Shown here: in pieces, positions 1 to 10,230 of the stretch
Layout of the letters: every line of letters starts with the position of its first letter
Position numbering within the stretch: position 1 is the first letter of the stretch
From: Nemertoderma westbladi
Lineage: Eukaryota; Xenacoelomorpha; Nemertodermatida; Nemertodermatidae
Assembly (NCBI GenBank): GCA_032718475.1
Contig: JAUCBJ010001768.1
Location: forward strand, 1-22,440
Direction of reading: 5' to 3'
DNA: 22,440 nt
The notes under the pieces: generated by a model
Told to the model about the DNA's origin: nothing
The model's input: the letters and a program-made list of their open reading frames with translations, nothing else
Database searches by the model: none
Program-made: the position numbers and the translations under genes

Positions 1-214
1 ATGTTTCCATAAAATTACCTTTTATACCAACAACTAATAGTTGGTACTAGTAATAAAATGTACTACATGGATATTGACAAAAAACAAAAACCCCATCATT
101 CTGTTTATTGACAATATATTCGGTTAACCACATTAACAATTGAGTGAAATATAATAATAACACAAATTAATGTGGCAAGGGCACTGTGTCGTCAAGGAGA
201 AACATGGCTGGACT
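1..214. other. AT-rich flank without a gene
   Basis: This stretch is AT-rich and non-satellite. I see no credible coding region. A small inverted repeat (TACCAAC at 25-31, GTTGGTA at 40-46) is the only structure noticed. The satellite-like sequence begins within roughly 215-237, so this is the left boundary of the array. Confidence 0.6.
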
Positions 215-283
215 GGTCTGGACGGGTTCATCACCCTCAGAAGGGCGAGTTGACCAGCCTCATAAGGACGGGTTCACCAGCCT
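215..283 (+). repeat. left-edge 23-bp monomers
   Basis: Two clear 23-bp units (238-260 and 261-283), and a weaker one before them, end in the same CCAGCCT as the main satellite but lack the CTCCAT hexamer of the 29-bp monomer. They resemble the tail of the S spacer. Divergent monomers at the edge of an array are expected, because homogenisation is weakest there. Confidence 0.7.
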
Positions 284-1566
284 CAATACGGCAGGATCTC
301 CATGTCCAGCCTCAATAGGGCAGGATCTCCATGCCCAGCCTCAATACAGCGGGATCTCCATGTCCAGCCTCAATAAGGCAGGATCTCCATGTCCAGCCTC
401 AATAGGGCAGGATCTCCATGTCCAGCCTCAATAGGGCAGGAACTCCATGTCCAGCCTCAATAGGGCAGGATCTCCATGTCCAGCCTCAATACGGCAGGAT
501 CTCCATGTCCAGCCTCAATAAGGTGGGATCTCCATGTCCACTGTCCAGCCTCAATAGGGCAGGATCTCCATGTCCAGCCTCAATAGGGCAGGATCTCCAT
601 GTCCAGCCTCAATAAGGCAGGATCTCCATGTCCAGCCTCAATACGGCAGGATCTCCATGTCCAGCCGCAATAAGGCAGGATCTCCATGTCCAGCCTCAAT
701 AGGGCAGGATCTCCATGTCCAGCCTCAATAGGGCAGGAACTCCATGTCCAGCCTCAATAGGGCAGGATCTCCATGTCCAGCCTCAATAGGGCAGGATCTC
801 CATGTCCAGCCTCAATAGGGCAGGATCTCCATGTCCAGCCTCAATACGACAGGATCTCCATGTCCAGCCTCAATAGGGCAGGATCTCCATGTCCAGCCTC
901 AATAAGGCAGGATCTCCATGTCCAGCCTCAATACGGCAGGATCTCCATGTCCAGCCTCATTAGGGCAGGATCTTCATGTCCAGCCTCAATAGGGCAGGAT
1001 CTCCATGTCCAGCCTCAATAAGGAGGGATCTCCATGTCCAGCCTCAATACGGCAGGATCTCCATCTCCAGCCTCAATAGGGCAGGATCTTCATGTCCAGC
1101 CTCAATACGGCAGGATCTCTATGTCCAGCCTCAATAAGGCAGGATCTCCATGTCCAGCCTCAATAAGGCGGGATCTCCATGTCCAACCTCAATAGGGCAG
1201 GATCTCCATGTCCAGCCTTAATAGGGCAGGATCTCCATGTCCAGCCTTAATAGGGCAGGATCTCCATGTCCAGCCTCAATACGGCAGGATCTCCATGTCC
1301 AGCCTCAATAAGGCGGGATCTCCATGTCCAGCCTCAATAGGGCAGGATCTCCATGTCCAGCCTCAATAGGGCAGGATCTCCATGTCCAGCCTAAATAGGG
1401 CAGGATCTCCATGTCCAGACTCAATAGGGCAGGATCTCCACGTCCAGCCTCAATAGGGCAGGATCTCCATGTCCAGCCTCAATAAGGCGGGATCTCCATG
1501 TCCAGCCTCAATAGTGCGGGATCTCCATGTCCAGACTCAATAGGGCTGGATGTCCAGGATAGGACA
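284..1566 (+). repeat. 29-bp satellite array, block 1 (about 44 units)
   Basis: Head-to-tail 29-bp monomers. The consensus is CAATAGGGCAGGAT followed by CTCCAT followed by GTCCAGCCT. Bases 5-7 vary between TAGG-, TACG-, TAAG- and TATG-type units, which makes individual monomers traceable. Because 29 is not a multiple of 3, short open frames appear on the plus strand and repeat every 87 bases. They are not genes. The last unit before 1567 is diverged, with a 23-bp-like form near 1540-1556. Confidence 0.95.
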
Positions 1567-2267
1567 GGATGAAAGCCAGGGTTGAGCTAGGCTGCAGCAT
1601 TTAAAGCACTGTGCCCAAACAGTGCTACCCCATCTAGGGATCGAATCAGGGCTCCCTAATTGGAAGCCCAGGAATGTCACCACTAGACCAAGCTGCTGCT
1701 TCAACTCTGTTTCCCAAGTTGCCTTGGTTCCCATTTATCAACCACTGAAGGATGAAAGCCAGGGTTGGGCTAAGCTACAGCATTCAAAGCACTGTGCTCA
1801 AACAGTGCTACTCCATCTAGGGATCGAATCAGGGTTCCCAAATTGAAAGCCCAGGAAAGTCACCACTAGACCAAGCTGCTGCTTCAACTCTGTTTCCCAA
1901 GTTGCCTTGGTTCCCATTTATCAACCACTGAAGGATGAAAGCCAGGGTTGGGCTAGGCTACAGCATTTAAAGCACTGTGCCCAAACAGTGCCACCCCATC
2001 TAAGGATCAAATCAGGGCTCCATAATTGGAAGCCCAGGAATGTCACCACAAGACCAAGCTGCTGCTTCAACTCTGTTTCCCGTGTATTTATAACGGCGGG
2101 ATCTCCATATCCAGCCTAAATAGGGCAGGATCTCCATGTCCAGACTCAATAGGGCAGGATCTCCACATCCAGCCTCAATAGGGCAGGATCTCCACATGTC
2201 CAGCCTCAATAGGGCAGGATCTCCATGTCCAGCCTCAATAGGGCAGGATCTCCATGTCCAGCCTCAA
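1409..2267 (+). repeat. 859-bp tandem duplication, copy 1
   Basis: This segment contains the end of satellite block 1, the first tRNA-related trimer and part of block 2. It is repeated immediately at 2268. The copies share private variants such as the GATGTCCAGGATAGGACAGG stretch just before each trimer. Confidence 0.85.
1567..2082 (-). mobile_element. tRNA-related SINE-like trimer 1
   Basis: Three head-to-tail units start (plus coordinates) at 1567, 1750 and 1933. The first two are exactly 183 bp and the third is cut after about 150 bp. Read on the minus strand, units 1 and 2 carry a perfect pol III A box (TGGTCTAGTGG at 1680-1690 and 1863-1873) and a near-consensus B box (GATTCGATCCC at 1637-1647 and 1820-1830), about 32 bp apart as in tRNA genes. 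Unit 3 has decayed boxes (2046-2056 and 2003-2013). The acceptor and T arms do not pair well, so this is a tRNA-derived element and not a working tRNA. Each unit has a 7-bp hairpin after the B box (GCACTGT and ACAGTGC at 1606-1625 in unit 1). No T-run terminator was seen after it. Confidence 0.7.
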
Positions 2268-2425
2268 CCATGTCCAGACTCAATAGGGCAGGATCTCCAC
2301 GTCCAGCCTCAATAGGGCAGGATCTCCATGTCCAGCCTCAATAACGCGGGATCTCCATGTCCAGCCTCAATAGTGTGGGATCTCCATGTCCAGACTCAAT
2401 AGGGCTGGATGTCCAGGATAGGACA
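2083..2425 (+). repeat. 29-bp satellite array, block 2
   Basis: About 12 units of the 29-bp monomer between the two tRNA-related trimers. It holds the out-of-register junction at 2267/2268, where one monomer runs ...CCTCAA directly into CCATGTCC.... That junction marks the start of the second 859-bp copy. Confidence 0.9.
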
Positions 2426-3126
2426 GGATGAAAGCCAGGGTTGAGCTAGGCTGCAGCATTTAAAGCACTGTGCCCAAACAGTGCTACCCCATCTAGGGAT
2501 CGAATCAGGGCTCCCTAATTGGAAGCCCAGGAATGTCACCACTAGACCAAGCTGCTGCTTCAACTCTGTTTCCCAAGTTGCCTTGGTTCCCATTTATCAA
2601 CCACTGAAGGATGAAAGCCAGGGTTGGGCTAAGCTACAGCATTCAAAGCACTGTGCTCAAACAGTGCTACTCCATCTAGGGATCGAATCAGGGTTCCCAA
2701 ATTGAAAGCCCAGGAAAGTCACCACTAGACCAAGCTGCTGCTTCAACTCTGTTTCCCAAGTTGCCTTGGTTCCCATTTATCAACCACTGAAGGATGAAAG
2801 CCAGGGTTGGGCTAGGCTACAGCATTTAAAGCACTGCGCCCAAACAGTGCCACCCCATCTAGGGATCAAATCAGGGCTCCATAATTGGAAGCCCAGGAAT
2901 GTCACCACAAGACCAAGCTGCTGCTTCAACTCTGTTTCCCCTGTATTTATAAGGGCAAGATCTCCATATCCAGCCTAAATAAGGCAGGATCTCCATGTCC
3001 AGACTCAATAGGGCAGGATCTCCACGTCCAGCCTCAATAGGGCAGGATCTCCATGTCCAGCCTCAATAGGGCAGGATCTCCATGTCCAGCCTCAATACGG
3101 CAGGATCTCCATGTCCAGCCTCAATA
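2268..3126 (+). repeat. 859-bp tandem duplication, copy 2
   Basis: Second copy of 1409-2267, offset by exactly 859 bp. The A and B boxes, hairpins and flanking private variants reappear at that offset. The right end is approximate because it fades into generic 29-bp monomers. Confidence 0.8.
2426..2941 (-). mobile_element. tRNA-related SINE-like trimer 2
   Basis: Duplicate of trimer 1, with units starting at 2426, 2609 and 2792. Minus-strand A boxes lie at 2539-2549, 2722-2732 and 2905-2915 (the last decayed). B boxes lie at 2496-2506, 2679-2689 and 2862-2872 (the last altered). It arose with the 859-bp duplication and not by a separate insertion, since the satellite flanks are copied too. 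Confidence 0.7.
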
Positions 3127-3605
3127 CGGCAGGATCTCCATGTCCAGCCTCAATAGGGCAGGATCTCCATGTCCAGCCTCAATAAGGCAGGATCTCCATG
3201 TCCAGCCTCAATACGGCAGGATCTCCATGTCCAGCCTCGATAAGGCAGGATCTCCATGTCCAGCCTCAATACGGCAGGATCTCCATGTCCAGCCTCAATA
3301 AGGCAGGATCTCCATGTCCAGCCTCAATACGGCAGGATCTCCATGTCCAGCCTCAATAGGGCAGGATCTCTATGTCCAGCCTCAATACGGCAGGATCTCC
3401 ATGTCCAGCCTCAATAGGGCTGGATCTCCATGTCCAGCCTCAATAAGGCGGGATCTCCATGTCCAGCCTCAATACAGCAGGATCTCCAAGTCCAGCCTCG
3501 ATAGGGCAGGATCTCCATGTCCAGCCTCAATATGGCAGGATCTCCATGTCCAGCCTCAATAGGGCAGGATCACCATGTCCAGCCTCAATACGGCGGGATC
3601 TCCAT
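2942..3605 (+). repeat. 29-bp satellite array, block 3 (about 23 units)
   Basis: 29-bp monomers leading up to the first S spacer. The block ends in the fixed phase ...GGATCTCCAT, immediately followed by CCACTGTC of S. Confidence 0.95.
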
Positions 3606-3797
3606 CCACTGTCAACAGACTATGCAAAAGTCCAAAATAATTAATGTTTCAACCCTGGGCGCGCAATGCTCGACCCATGGTTAAACTATAAATATTAGGA
3701 CACTTCACAAACACACAAACAGGTTCAACATCCTCAGAATGGTGGGTTGACTAGCCCCAGAAGGGCAGGTTCACTACCCTCGATAGTTGTCCAGACT
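3606..3797 (+). repeat. S spacer copy 1
   Basis: A 192-bp non-29-bp unit starting CCACTGTCAACAGAC. It has an AT-rich middle with the TATA-like octamer TATAAATA at 3687-3694. A tail of three related 23-bp units follows, and then the return to 29-bp monomers at a CAATAGGG start. No gene is seen in it. Confidence 0.9.
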
Positions 3798-4050
3798 CAA
3801 TAGGGCAGGATCTCCATGTCCAGCCTTAATAGGGCAGGATCTCCACGTCCAGCCTCAATAGGGCAGGATCTCCATGTCCAGCCTCAATAGGGCAGGATCT
3901 CCATGTCCAGCCTCAATAGGGCAGGATCTCCATGTCCAGCCTCAATTATTGCAGGATCTCCATGTCCAGCCTCAATAGGGCCGGATCTCCATGTCCAGCC
4001 TCAATAAGGCAGCATCTCCATGTCCAGCCTCAATACGGCAGGATCTCCAT
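3798..4050 (+). repeat. 29-bp satellite array, block 4 (8 units)
   Basis: Eight monomers plus a 20-bp partial unit, ending at the S junction. One unit carries a CAATTATTGC variant, one base longer than standard. Confidence 0.95.
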
Positions 4051-4242
4051 CCACTGTCAACAGACTATGCAAAAGTCCAAAATAATTAATGTTTCGACCC
4101 TGGGCGCGCAATGCTCGACCCATGGTTAAACTATAAATATTAGGACACTTCACAAACACACAAACAGGTTCACCAGCCTCAGAATGGCGGGTTGACTAGC
4201 CCCAGAAGGGCAGGTTCACTACCCTTGATAGTTGTCCAGACT
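4051..4242 (+). repeat. S spacer copy 2
   Basis: 192-bp copy of the S spacer in the same phase relative to the flanking monomers. TATAAATA is retained. Confidence 0.9.
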
Positions 4243-4755
4243 CAATAGGGCAGGATCTCCATGTCCAGACTCAATAGGGCAGGATCTCCACATCCAGCCT
4301 CAATAGGGCAGGATCTCCATGTCCAGTCTCAATAGGGCAGGATCTCCATGTCCAGCCTCAATACGGCAGGATCTCCATGTCCAGCCTCAATAGGGCAGGA
4401 TCTCCATGTCCAGCCTCAATAAGGCAGGATCTCCATGTCCAGCCTCAATACGGCAGGATCTCTATGTCCAGCCTCAATAGGGCAGGATCTCCATGTCCAG
4501 TCTCAATACGGCAGGATCTCCATGTCCAGCCTCAATAGGGCAGGATCTCCATGTCCAGCCTCAATAGGGCAGGATCTCCATGTCCAGCCTCAATAAGGCG
4601 GGATCTCCATGTCCAGCCTCAATACAGCAGGATCTCCAAGTCCAGCCTCGATAGGGCAGGATCTCCATGTCCAGCCTCAATATGGCAGGATCTCCATGTC
4701 CAGCCTCAATAGGGCAGAATCTCCATGTCCAGCCTCAATACGGCGGGATCTCCAT
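4243..4755 (+). repeat. 29-bp satellite array, block 5 (17 units)
   Basis: 17 monomers plus the 20-bp partial unit. It includes the CTCCAAGTCC variant near 4635, which marks one unit type seen before many S spacers. Confidence 0.95.
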
Positions 4756-4947
4756 CCACTGTCAACAGACTATGCAAAAGTCCAAAATAAATAATGTTTC
4801 GACCCTGGGCGCGCAATGCTCGACCCATGGTTAAACTATAAATATTAGGACACTTCACAAACACACAAACAGGTTCACCAGCCTCAGAATGGTGGGTTGA
4901 CTAGCCACAGAAGGGCAGGTTCACTACCCTCGATAGTTGTCCAGACT
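4756..4947 (+). repeat. S spacer copy 3
   Basis: 192-bp S copy with the variant AAATAAATAATG where most copies read AAATAATTAATG. That variant is shared only with copy 7, consistent with the 2367-bp duplication. Confidence 0.9.
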
Positions 4948-5199
4948 CAATAGGGCAGGATCTGCATGTCCAGCCTTAATAGGGCAGGATCTCCACGTCC
5001 AGCCTCAATAGGGCAGGATCTCCATGTCCAGCCTCAATAGGGCAGGATCTCCATGTCCAGCCTCAATAGGGCAGGATCTCCATGTCCAGCCTCAATATGG
5101 CAGGATCTCCATGTCCAGCCTCAATAGGGCAGGATCTCTATGTCCAGCCTCAATAAGGCAGGATCTCCATGTCCAGCCTCAATACGGCAGGATCTCCAT
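4948..5199 (+). repeat. 29-bp satellite array, block 6 (8 units)
   Basis: Eight monomers plus the 20-bp partial unit before the next S. Confidence 0.95.
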
Positions 5200-5391
5200 C
5201 CACTGTCAACAGACTATGCAAAAGTCCAAAATAATTAATGTTTCGACCCTGGGCGCGCAATGCTCGACCCATGGTTAAACTATAAATATTAGGACACTTC
5301 ACAAACACACAAACAGGTTCACCAGCCTCAGAATGGCGGGTTGACTAGCCCCAGAAGGGCAGGTTCACTACCCTCGATAGTTGTCCAGACT
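5200..5391 (+). repeat. S spacer copy 4
   Basis: 192-bp S copy with TATAAATA. Confidence 0.9.
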
Positions 5392-5972
5392 CAATAGGGC
5401 AGGATCTCCATGTCCAGCCTTAATAGGGCAGGATCTCCACATCCAGCCTCAATAGGGCAGGATACGGCAGGATCTCCATGTCCAGCCTCAATACGGCAGG
5501 ATCTCCATGTCCAGCCTCAATAGGGCAGGATCTCCATGTCCAGCCTCAATAAGGCAGGATCTCCATGTCCAGCCTCAATACGGCAGGATCTCCATGTCCA
5601 GCCTCGATAAGGCAGGATCTCCATGTCCAGCCTCAATACGGCAGGATCTCCATGTCCAGCCTCAATAAGGCAGGATCTCCATGTCCAGCCTCAATACGGC
5701 AGGATCTCCATGTCCAGCCTCAATAGGGCAGGATCTCTATGTCCAGCCTCAATACGGCAGGATCTCCATGTCCAGCCTCAATAGGGCTGGATCTCCATGT
5801 CCAGCCTCAATAAGGCGGGATCTCCATGTCCAGCCTCAATACAGCAGGATCTCCAAGTCCAGCCTCGATAGGGCAGGATCTCCATGTCCAGCCTCAATAT
5901 GGCAGGATCTCCATGTCCAGCCTCAATAGGGCAGGATCACCATGTCCAGCCTCAATACGGCGGGATCTCCAT
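5392..5972 (+). repeat. 29-bp satellite array, block 7 with duplication junction
   Basis: About 20 monomers. At 5460-5465 the array reads GCAGGATACGGCAGG. Half of one unit (ending GGAT) is joined to the middle of another (starting ACGGC), with about 2 bp of shared AT. This is the junction of the 2367-bp duplication and is out of 29-bp register. Confidence 0.9.
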
Positions 5973-6164
5973 CCACTGTCAACAGACTATGCAAAAGTCC
6001 AAAATAATTAATGTTTCAACCCTGGGCGCGCAATGCTCGACCCATGGTTAAACTATAAATATTAGGACACTTCACAAACACACAAACAGGTTCAACATCC
6101 TCAGAATGGTGGGTTGACTAGCCCCAGAAGGGCAGGTTCACTACCCTCGATAGTTGTCCAGACT
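5973..6164 (+). repeat. S spacer copy 5
   Basis: Duplicate of S copy 1. It shares the unusual TTTCAACC and GGTTCAACATCC variants. Confidence 0.9.
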
Positions 6165-6417
6165 CAATAGGGCAGGATCTCCATGTCCAGCCTTAATAGG
6201 GCAGGATCTCCACGTCCAGCCTCAATAGGGCAGGATCTCCATGTCCAGCCTCAATAGGGCAGGATCTCCATGTCCAGCCTCAATAGGGCAGGATCTCCAT
6301 GTCCAGCCTCAATTATTGCAGGATCTCCATGTCCAGCCTCAATAGGGCCGGATCTCCATGTCCAGCCTCAATAAGGCAGCATCTCCATGTCCAGCCTCAA
6401 TACGGCAGGATCTCCAT
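6165..6417 (+). repeat. 29-bp satellite array, block 8 (8 units)
   Basis: Duplicate of block 4, including the CAATTATTGC unit. Confidence 0.95.
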
Positions 6418-6609
6418 CCACTGTCAACAGACTATGCAAAAGTCCAAAATAATTAATGTTTCGACCCTGGGCGCGCAATGCTCGACCCATGGTTAAACTA
6501 TAAATATTAGGACACTTCACAAACACACAAACAGGTTCACCAGCCTCAGAATGGCGGGTTGACTAGCCCCAGAAGGGCAGGTTCACTACCCTTGATAGTT
6601 GTCCAGACT
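6418..6609 (+). repeat. S spacer copy 6
   Basis: Duplicate of S copy 2, with TATAAATA and the CCCTTGATAG variant. Confidence 0.9.
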
Positions 6610-7122
6610 CAATAGGGCAGGATCTCCATGTCCAGACTCAATAGGGCAGGATCTCCACATCCAGCCTCAATAGGGCAGGATCTCCATGTCCAGTCTCAAT
6701 AGGGCAGGATCTCCATGTCCAGCCTCAATACGGCAGGATCTCCATGTCCAGCCTCAATAGGGCAGGATCTCCATGTCCAGCCTCAATAAGGCAGGATCTC
6801 CATGTCCAGCCTCAATACGGCAGGATCTCTATGTCCAGCCTCAATATGGCGGGATCTCCATGTCCAGTCTCAATACGGCAGGATCTCCATGTCCAGCCTC
6901 AATAGGGCAGGATCTCCATGTCCAGCCTCAATAGGGCAGGATCTCCATGTCCAGCCTCAATAAGGCGGGATCTCCATGTCCAGCCTCAATACAGCAGGAT
7001 CTCCAAGTCCAGCCTCGATAGGGCAGGATCTCCATGTCCAGCCTCAATATGGCAGGATCTCCATGTCCAGCCTCAATAGGGCAGAATCTCCATGTCCAGC
7101 CTCAATACGGCGGGATCTCCAT
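6610..7122 (+). repeat. 29-bp satellite array, block 9 (17 units)
   Basis: Duplicate of block 5. One unit differs at two bases (6847 and 6851). Confidence 0.95.
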
Positions 7123-7314
7123 CCACTGTCAACAGACTATGCAAAAGTCCAAAATAAATAATGTTTCGACCCTGGGCGCGCAATGCTCGACCCATGGTTA
7201 AACTATAAATATTAGGACACTTCACAAACACACAAACAGGTTCACCAGCCTCAGAATGGTGGGTTGACTAGCCACAGAAGGGCAGGTTCACTACCCTCGA
7301 TAGTTGTCCAGACT
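7123..7314 (+). repeat. S spacer copy 7
   Basis: Duplicate of S copy 3, with the shared AAATAAATAATG and AGCCACAG variants. Confidence 0.9.
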
Positions 7315-7566
7315 CAATAGGGCAGGATCTGCATGTCCAGCCTTAATAGGGCAGGATCTCCACGTCCAGCCTCAATAGGGCAGGATCTCCATGTCCAGCC
7401 TCAATAGGGCAGGATCTCCATGTCCAGCCTCAATAGGGCAGGATCTCCATGTCCAGCCTCAATATGGCAGGATCTCCATGTCCAGCCTCAATAGGGCAGG
7501 ATCTCTATGTCCAGCCTCAATAAGGCAGGATCTCCATGTCCAGCCTCAATACGGCAGGATCTCCAT
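7315..7566 (+). repeat. 29-bp satellite array, block 10 (8 units)
   Basis: Duplicate of block 6, starting with the same GGATCTGC variant unit. Confidence 0.95.
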
Positions 7567-7758
7567 CCACTGTCAACAGACTATGCAAAAGTCCAAAAGA
7601 ATTAATGTTTCGACCCTGGGCGCGCAATGCTCGACCCATGGTTAAACTATAAATATTAGGACACTTCACAAACACACAAACAGGTTCACCAGCCTCAGAA
7701 TGGCGGGTTGACTAGCCCCAGAAGGGCAGGTTCACTACCCTCAATAGTTGTCCAGACT
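7567..7758 (+). repeat. S spacer copy 8
   Basis: 192-bp S copy, duplicate of copy 4 apart from substitutions at 7599 and 7743. Confidence 0.9.
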
Positions 7759-8126
7759 CAATAGGGCAGGATCTCCATGTCCAGACTCAATAGGGCAGGA
7801 TCTCCATGTCCAGCCTTAATAGGGCAGGATCTCCACGCCCAGCCTCAATACGGCAGGATCTCCATGTCCAGCCTCAATAGGGAAGGATCTCCATGTCCAG
7901 CCTTAATAGGGCAGGATCTCCACGTCCAGCCTCAATAGGGCAGGATCTCCATGTCCAGCCTCAATAGGGCAGGATCTCCATGTCCAGCCTCAATAGGGCA
8001 GGATCTCCATGTCCAGCCTCAATACAGCAGGATCTTCATGTCCAGCCTCAATAGGGCAGGATCTCCATGTCCAGCCTCAATAAGGCAGGATCTCCATGTC
8101 CAGCCTCAATAAGGCAGGATCTCCAT
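7759..8126 (+). repeat. 29-bp satellite array, block 11 (12 units)
   Basis: Twelve monomers plus the 20-bp partial unit. It exceeds the 8-unit blocks by exactly four monomers, so blocks change length in whole units. Confidence 0.95.
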
Positions 8127-8318
8127 CCACTGTCAACAGACTATGCAAAAGTCCAAAATAATTAATGTTTCGACCCTGGGCGCGCAATGCTCGACCCATG
8201 GTTAAACTATAAATATTAGGACATTTCACAAACACACAAACAGGTTCACCAGCCTCAGAATGGCGGGTTGACTAGCCCCAGAAGGGCAGGTTCACTACCC
8301 TCGATAGTTGTCCAGACT
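8127..8318 (+). repeat. S spacer copy 9
   Basis: 192-bp S copy with TATAAATA. Confidence 0.9.
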
Positions 8319-8831
8319 CAATAGGGTAGGATCTCCATGTCCAGACTCAATAGGGCAGGATCTCCACGTCCAGCCTCAATAGGGCAGGATCTCCATGTCC
8401 AGCCTCAATAGGGCAGGATCTCCATGTCCAGCCTCAATAGGGCAGGATCTCCATGTCCAGCCTCAAAACGGCAGGATCTCCATGTCCAGCCTCAATAGGG
8501 CAGGATCTCCATGTCCAGCCTCAATAAGGCAGGATCTCCATGTCCAGCCTCAATACGGCAGGATCTCCATGTCCAGCCTCAATAGGGCAGGATCTCCATG
8601 TCCAGCCTCAATACGGCAGGATCTCCATGTCCAGCCTCAATAGGAAAGGATCTCCATGTCCAGCCTCAATAAGGTGGGATCTCCATGTCCAGCCTCAATA
8701 CAGCAGGATCTCCAAGTCCAGCCTCGATAGGGCAGGATCTCCATGTCCAGCCTCAATATGGCAGGATCTCCATGTCCAGCCTCAATAGGGCAGGATCTCC
8801 ATGTCCAACCTCAATATGGCGGGATCTCCAT
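8319..8831 (+). repeat. 29-bp satellite array, block 12 (17 units)
   Basis: 17 monomers plus the partial unit, the same length class as blocks 5 and 9. It carries the CTCCAAGTCC unit. Confidence 0.95.
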
Positions 8832-9023
8832 CCACTGTCAACAGACTATGCAAAAGTCCAAAATAATTAATGTTTCGACCCTGGGTGCGCAATGCTCGAC
8901 CCATGGTTAAACTATAAATATTAGGACACTTCACAAACACACAAACAGGTTCACTAGCCTCAGAATGGTGGGTTGACTAGCCCCAGAAGGGCAGGTTCAC
9001 TACCCTCGATAGTTGTCCAGACT
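8832..9023 (+). repeat. S spacer copy 10
   Basis: 192-bp S copy with a CTGGGTGCGC variant in place of CTGGGCGCGC. Confidence 0.9.
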
Positions 9024-9507
9024 CAATAGGGCAGGATCTCCATGTCCAGCCTTAATAGGGCAGGATCTCCACATCCAGCCTCAATAGGGCGGGATCTCCA
9101 TGTCCAGCCTCAATAGGGCAGGATCTCCATGTCCAGCCTCAATAGGGCAGGATCTCCATGTCCAGCCTCAATACGGCAGGATCTCCATGTCCAGCCTCAA
9201 TAGGGCAGGATCTCCATGTCCAGCCTTAATAAGGCAGGATCTCCATGTCCAGCCTCAATACGGCAGGATCTCCATGTCCAGCCTCAATAGGGCAGGATCT
9301 CCATGTCCAGCCTCAATATGGCAGGATTTCCATGTCCAGCCTCAATAAGGCGGGATCTCCATGTCCAGCCTCAATACAGCAGGATCTCCAAGTCAAGCCT
9401 CGATAGGGCAGGATCTCCATGTCCAGCCTCAATATGGCAGGATCTCCATGTCCAGCCTCAATAGGGCAGGATCTCCATGTCCAGCCTCAATACGGCGGGA
9501 TCTCCAT
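9024..9507 (+). repeat. 29-bp satellite array, block 13 (16 units)
   Basis: 16 monomers plus the partial unit, one monomer shorter than block 12 but with the same order of variants. Confidence 0.95.
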
Positions 9508-9699
9508 CCACTGTCAACAGACTATGCAAAAGTCCAAAATAATTAATGTTTCGACCCTGGGCGCGCAATGCTCGACCCATGGTTAAACTATAAATATTAG
9601 GACACTTCCCAAACACACAAACAGGTTCACCAGCCTCAGAATGGTGGGTTGACTAGCCCCAGAAGGGCAGGTTCACTACCCTCGATAGTTGTCCAGACT
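9508..9699 (+). repeat. S spacer copy 11
   Basis: 192-bp S copy. It begins the first of three higher-order units of the form S + 29-bp array + B module. Confidence 0.9.
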
Positions 9700-10230
9700 C
9701 AATAGGGCAGGATCTCCATGTCCAGCCTTAATAGGGCAGGATCTCCACATCCAGCCTCAATAGGGCAGGATCTCCATGTCCAGCCTCAATAGGGCAGGAT
9801 CTCCATGTCCAGCCTCAATAGGGCAGGATCTCCATGTCCAGCCTCAATACAGCAGGATCTCCATGTCCAGCCTCAATAGGGCAGGATCTCCATGTCCAGC
9901 CTCAATAAGGCAGGATCTCCATGTCCAGCCTCAATACGGCAGGATCTCCATGTCCAGCCTCAATAGGGCAGGATCTCCATGTCCAGCCTCAATAGGGCAG
10001 GATATCCATGTCCAGCCTCAATAAGGCGGGATCTCCAAGTCCAGCCTCAATACAGCAGGATCTCCAAGTCCAGCCTCAATAGGGCAGGATCTCCATGTCC
10101 AGCCTCAATAAGGCAGGATCTCCATGTCCAGCCTCAATACGGCAGGATCTCCATGTCCAGACTCAATAGGGCAGGATCTCCATGTCCAGCCTCAATACGG
10201 CAGGATCTCCATGTCTCCATCTCCATCTCC
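9700..10230 (+). repeat. 29-bp satellite array, block 14 with CTCCAT run
   Basis: About 18 monomers. They include a GGATATCC variant at 10000-10007 that recurs in the next higher-order unit. The block ends in a short hexamer run (CTCCAT repeated, 10215-10230) just before the B module. The same hexamer distinguishes 29-bp from 23-bp monomers. Confidence 0.9.

Larger units (their letters stand above)
3096..5462 (+). repeat. 2367-bp tandem duplication, copy 1
   Basis: Segment with four S spacers and the intervening 29-bp arrays, repeated directly at 5463. Private variants (a CGATAAGG unit, a CAATTATT unit, an AAGTCCAGCCTCG unit, a GGATCTGC unit) recur in the same order. Confidence 0.9.
5463..7790 (+). 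repeat. 2367-bp tandem duplication, copy 2
   Basis: Direct repeat of 3096-5462. By eye I found only four substitutions (4480/6847, 4484/6851, 5232/7599 and 5376/7743). The duplication is therefore recent compared with the spread between monomers. The right end is approximate. Confidence 0.85.

Noticed and set aside
1606-1637. Helitron 3' terminus (hairpin followed 8 bases later by CTAG)
   Set aside because: The hairpin and CTAG lie inside the tRNA-related unit, next to the B box and repeated with it. It is most likely coincidence, with no element boundary there.
1567-2941. Functional tRNA genes on the minus strand
   Set aside because: A and B boxes are present, but the acceptor and T stems do not pair and no T-run terminator was seen. 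A tRNA-derived repeat fits better.
3640-3670. B-box-like GTTTCGACCCT in the S spacer as a pol III promoter
   Set aside because: It has two mismatches and no A box at the right distance on the same strand.
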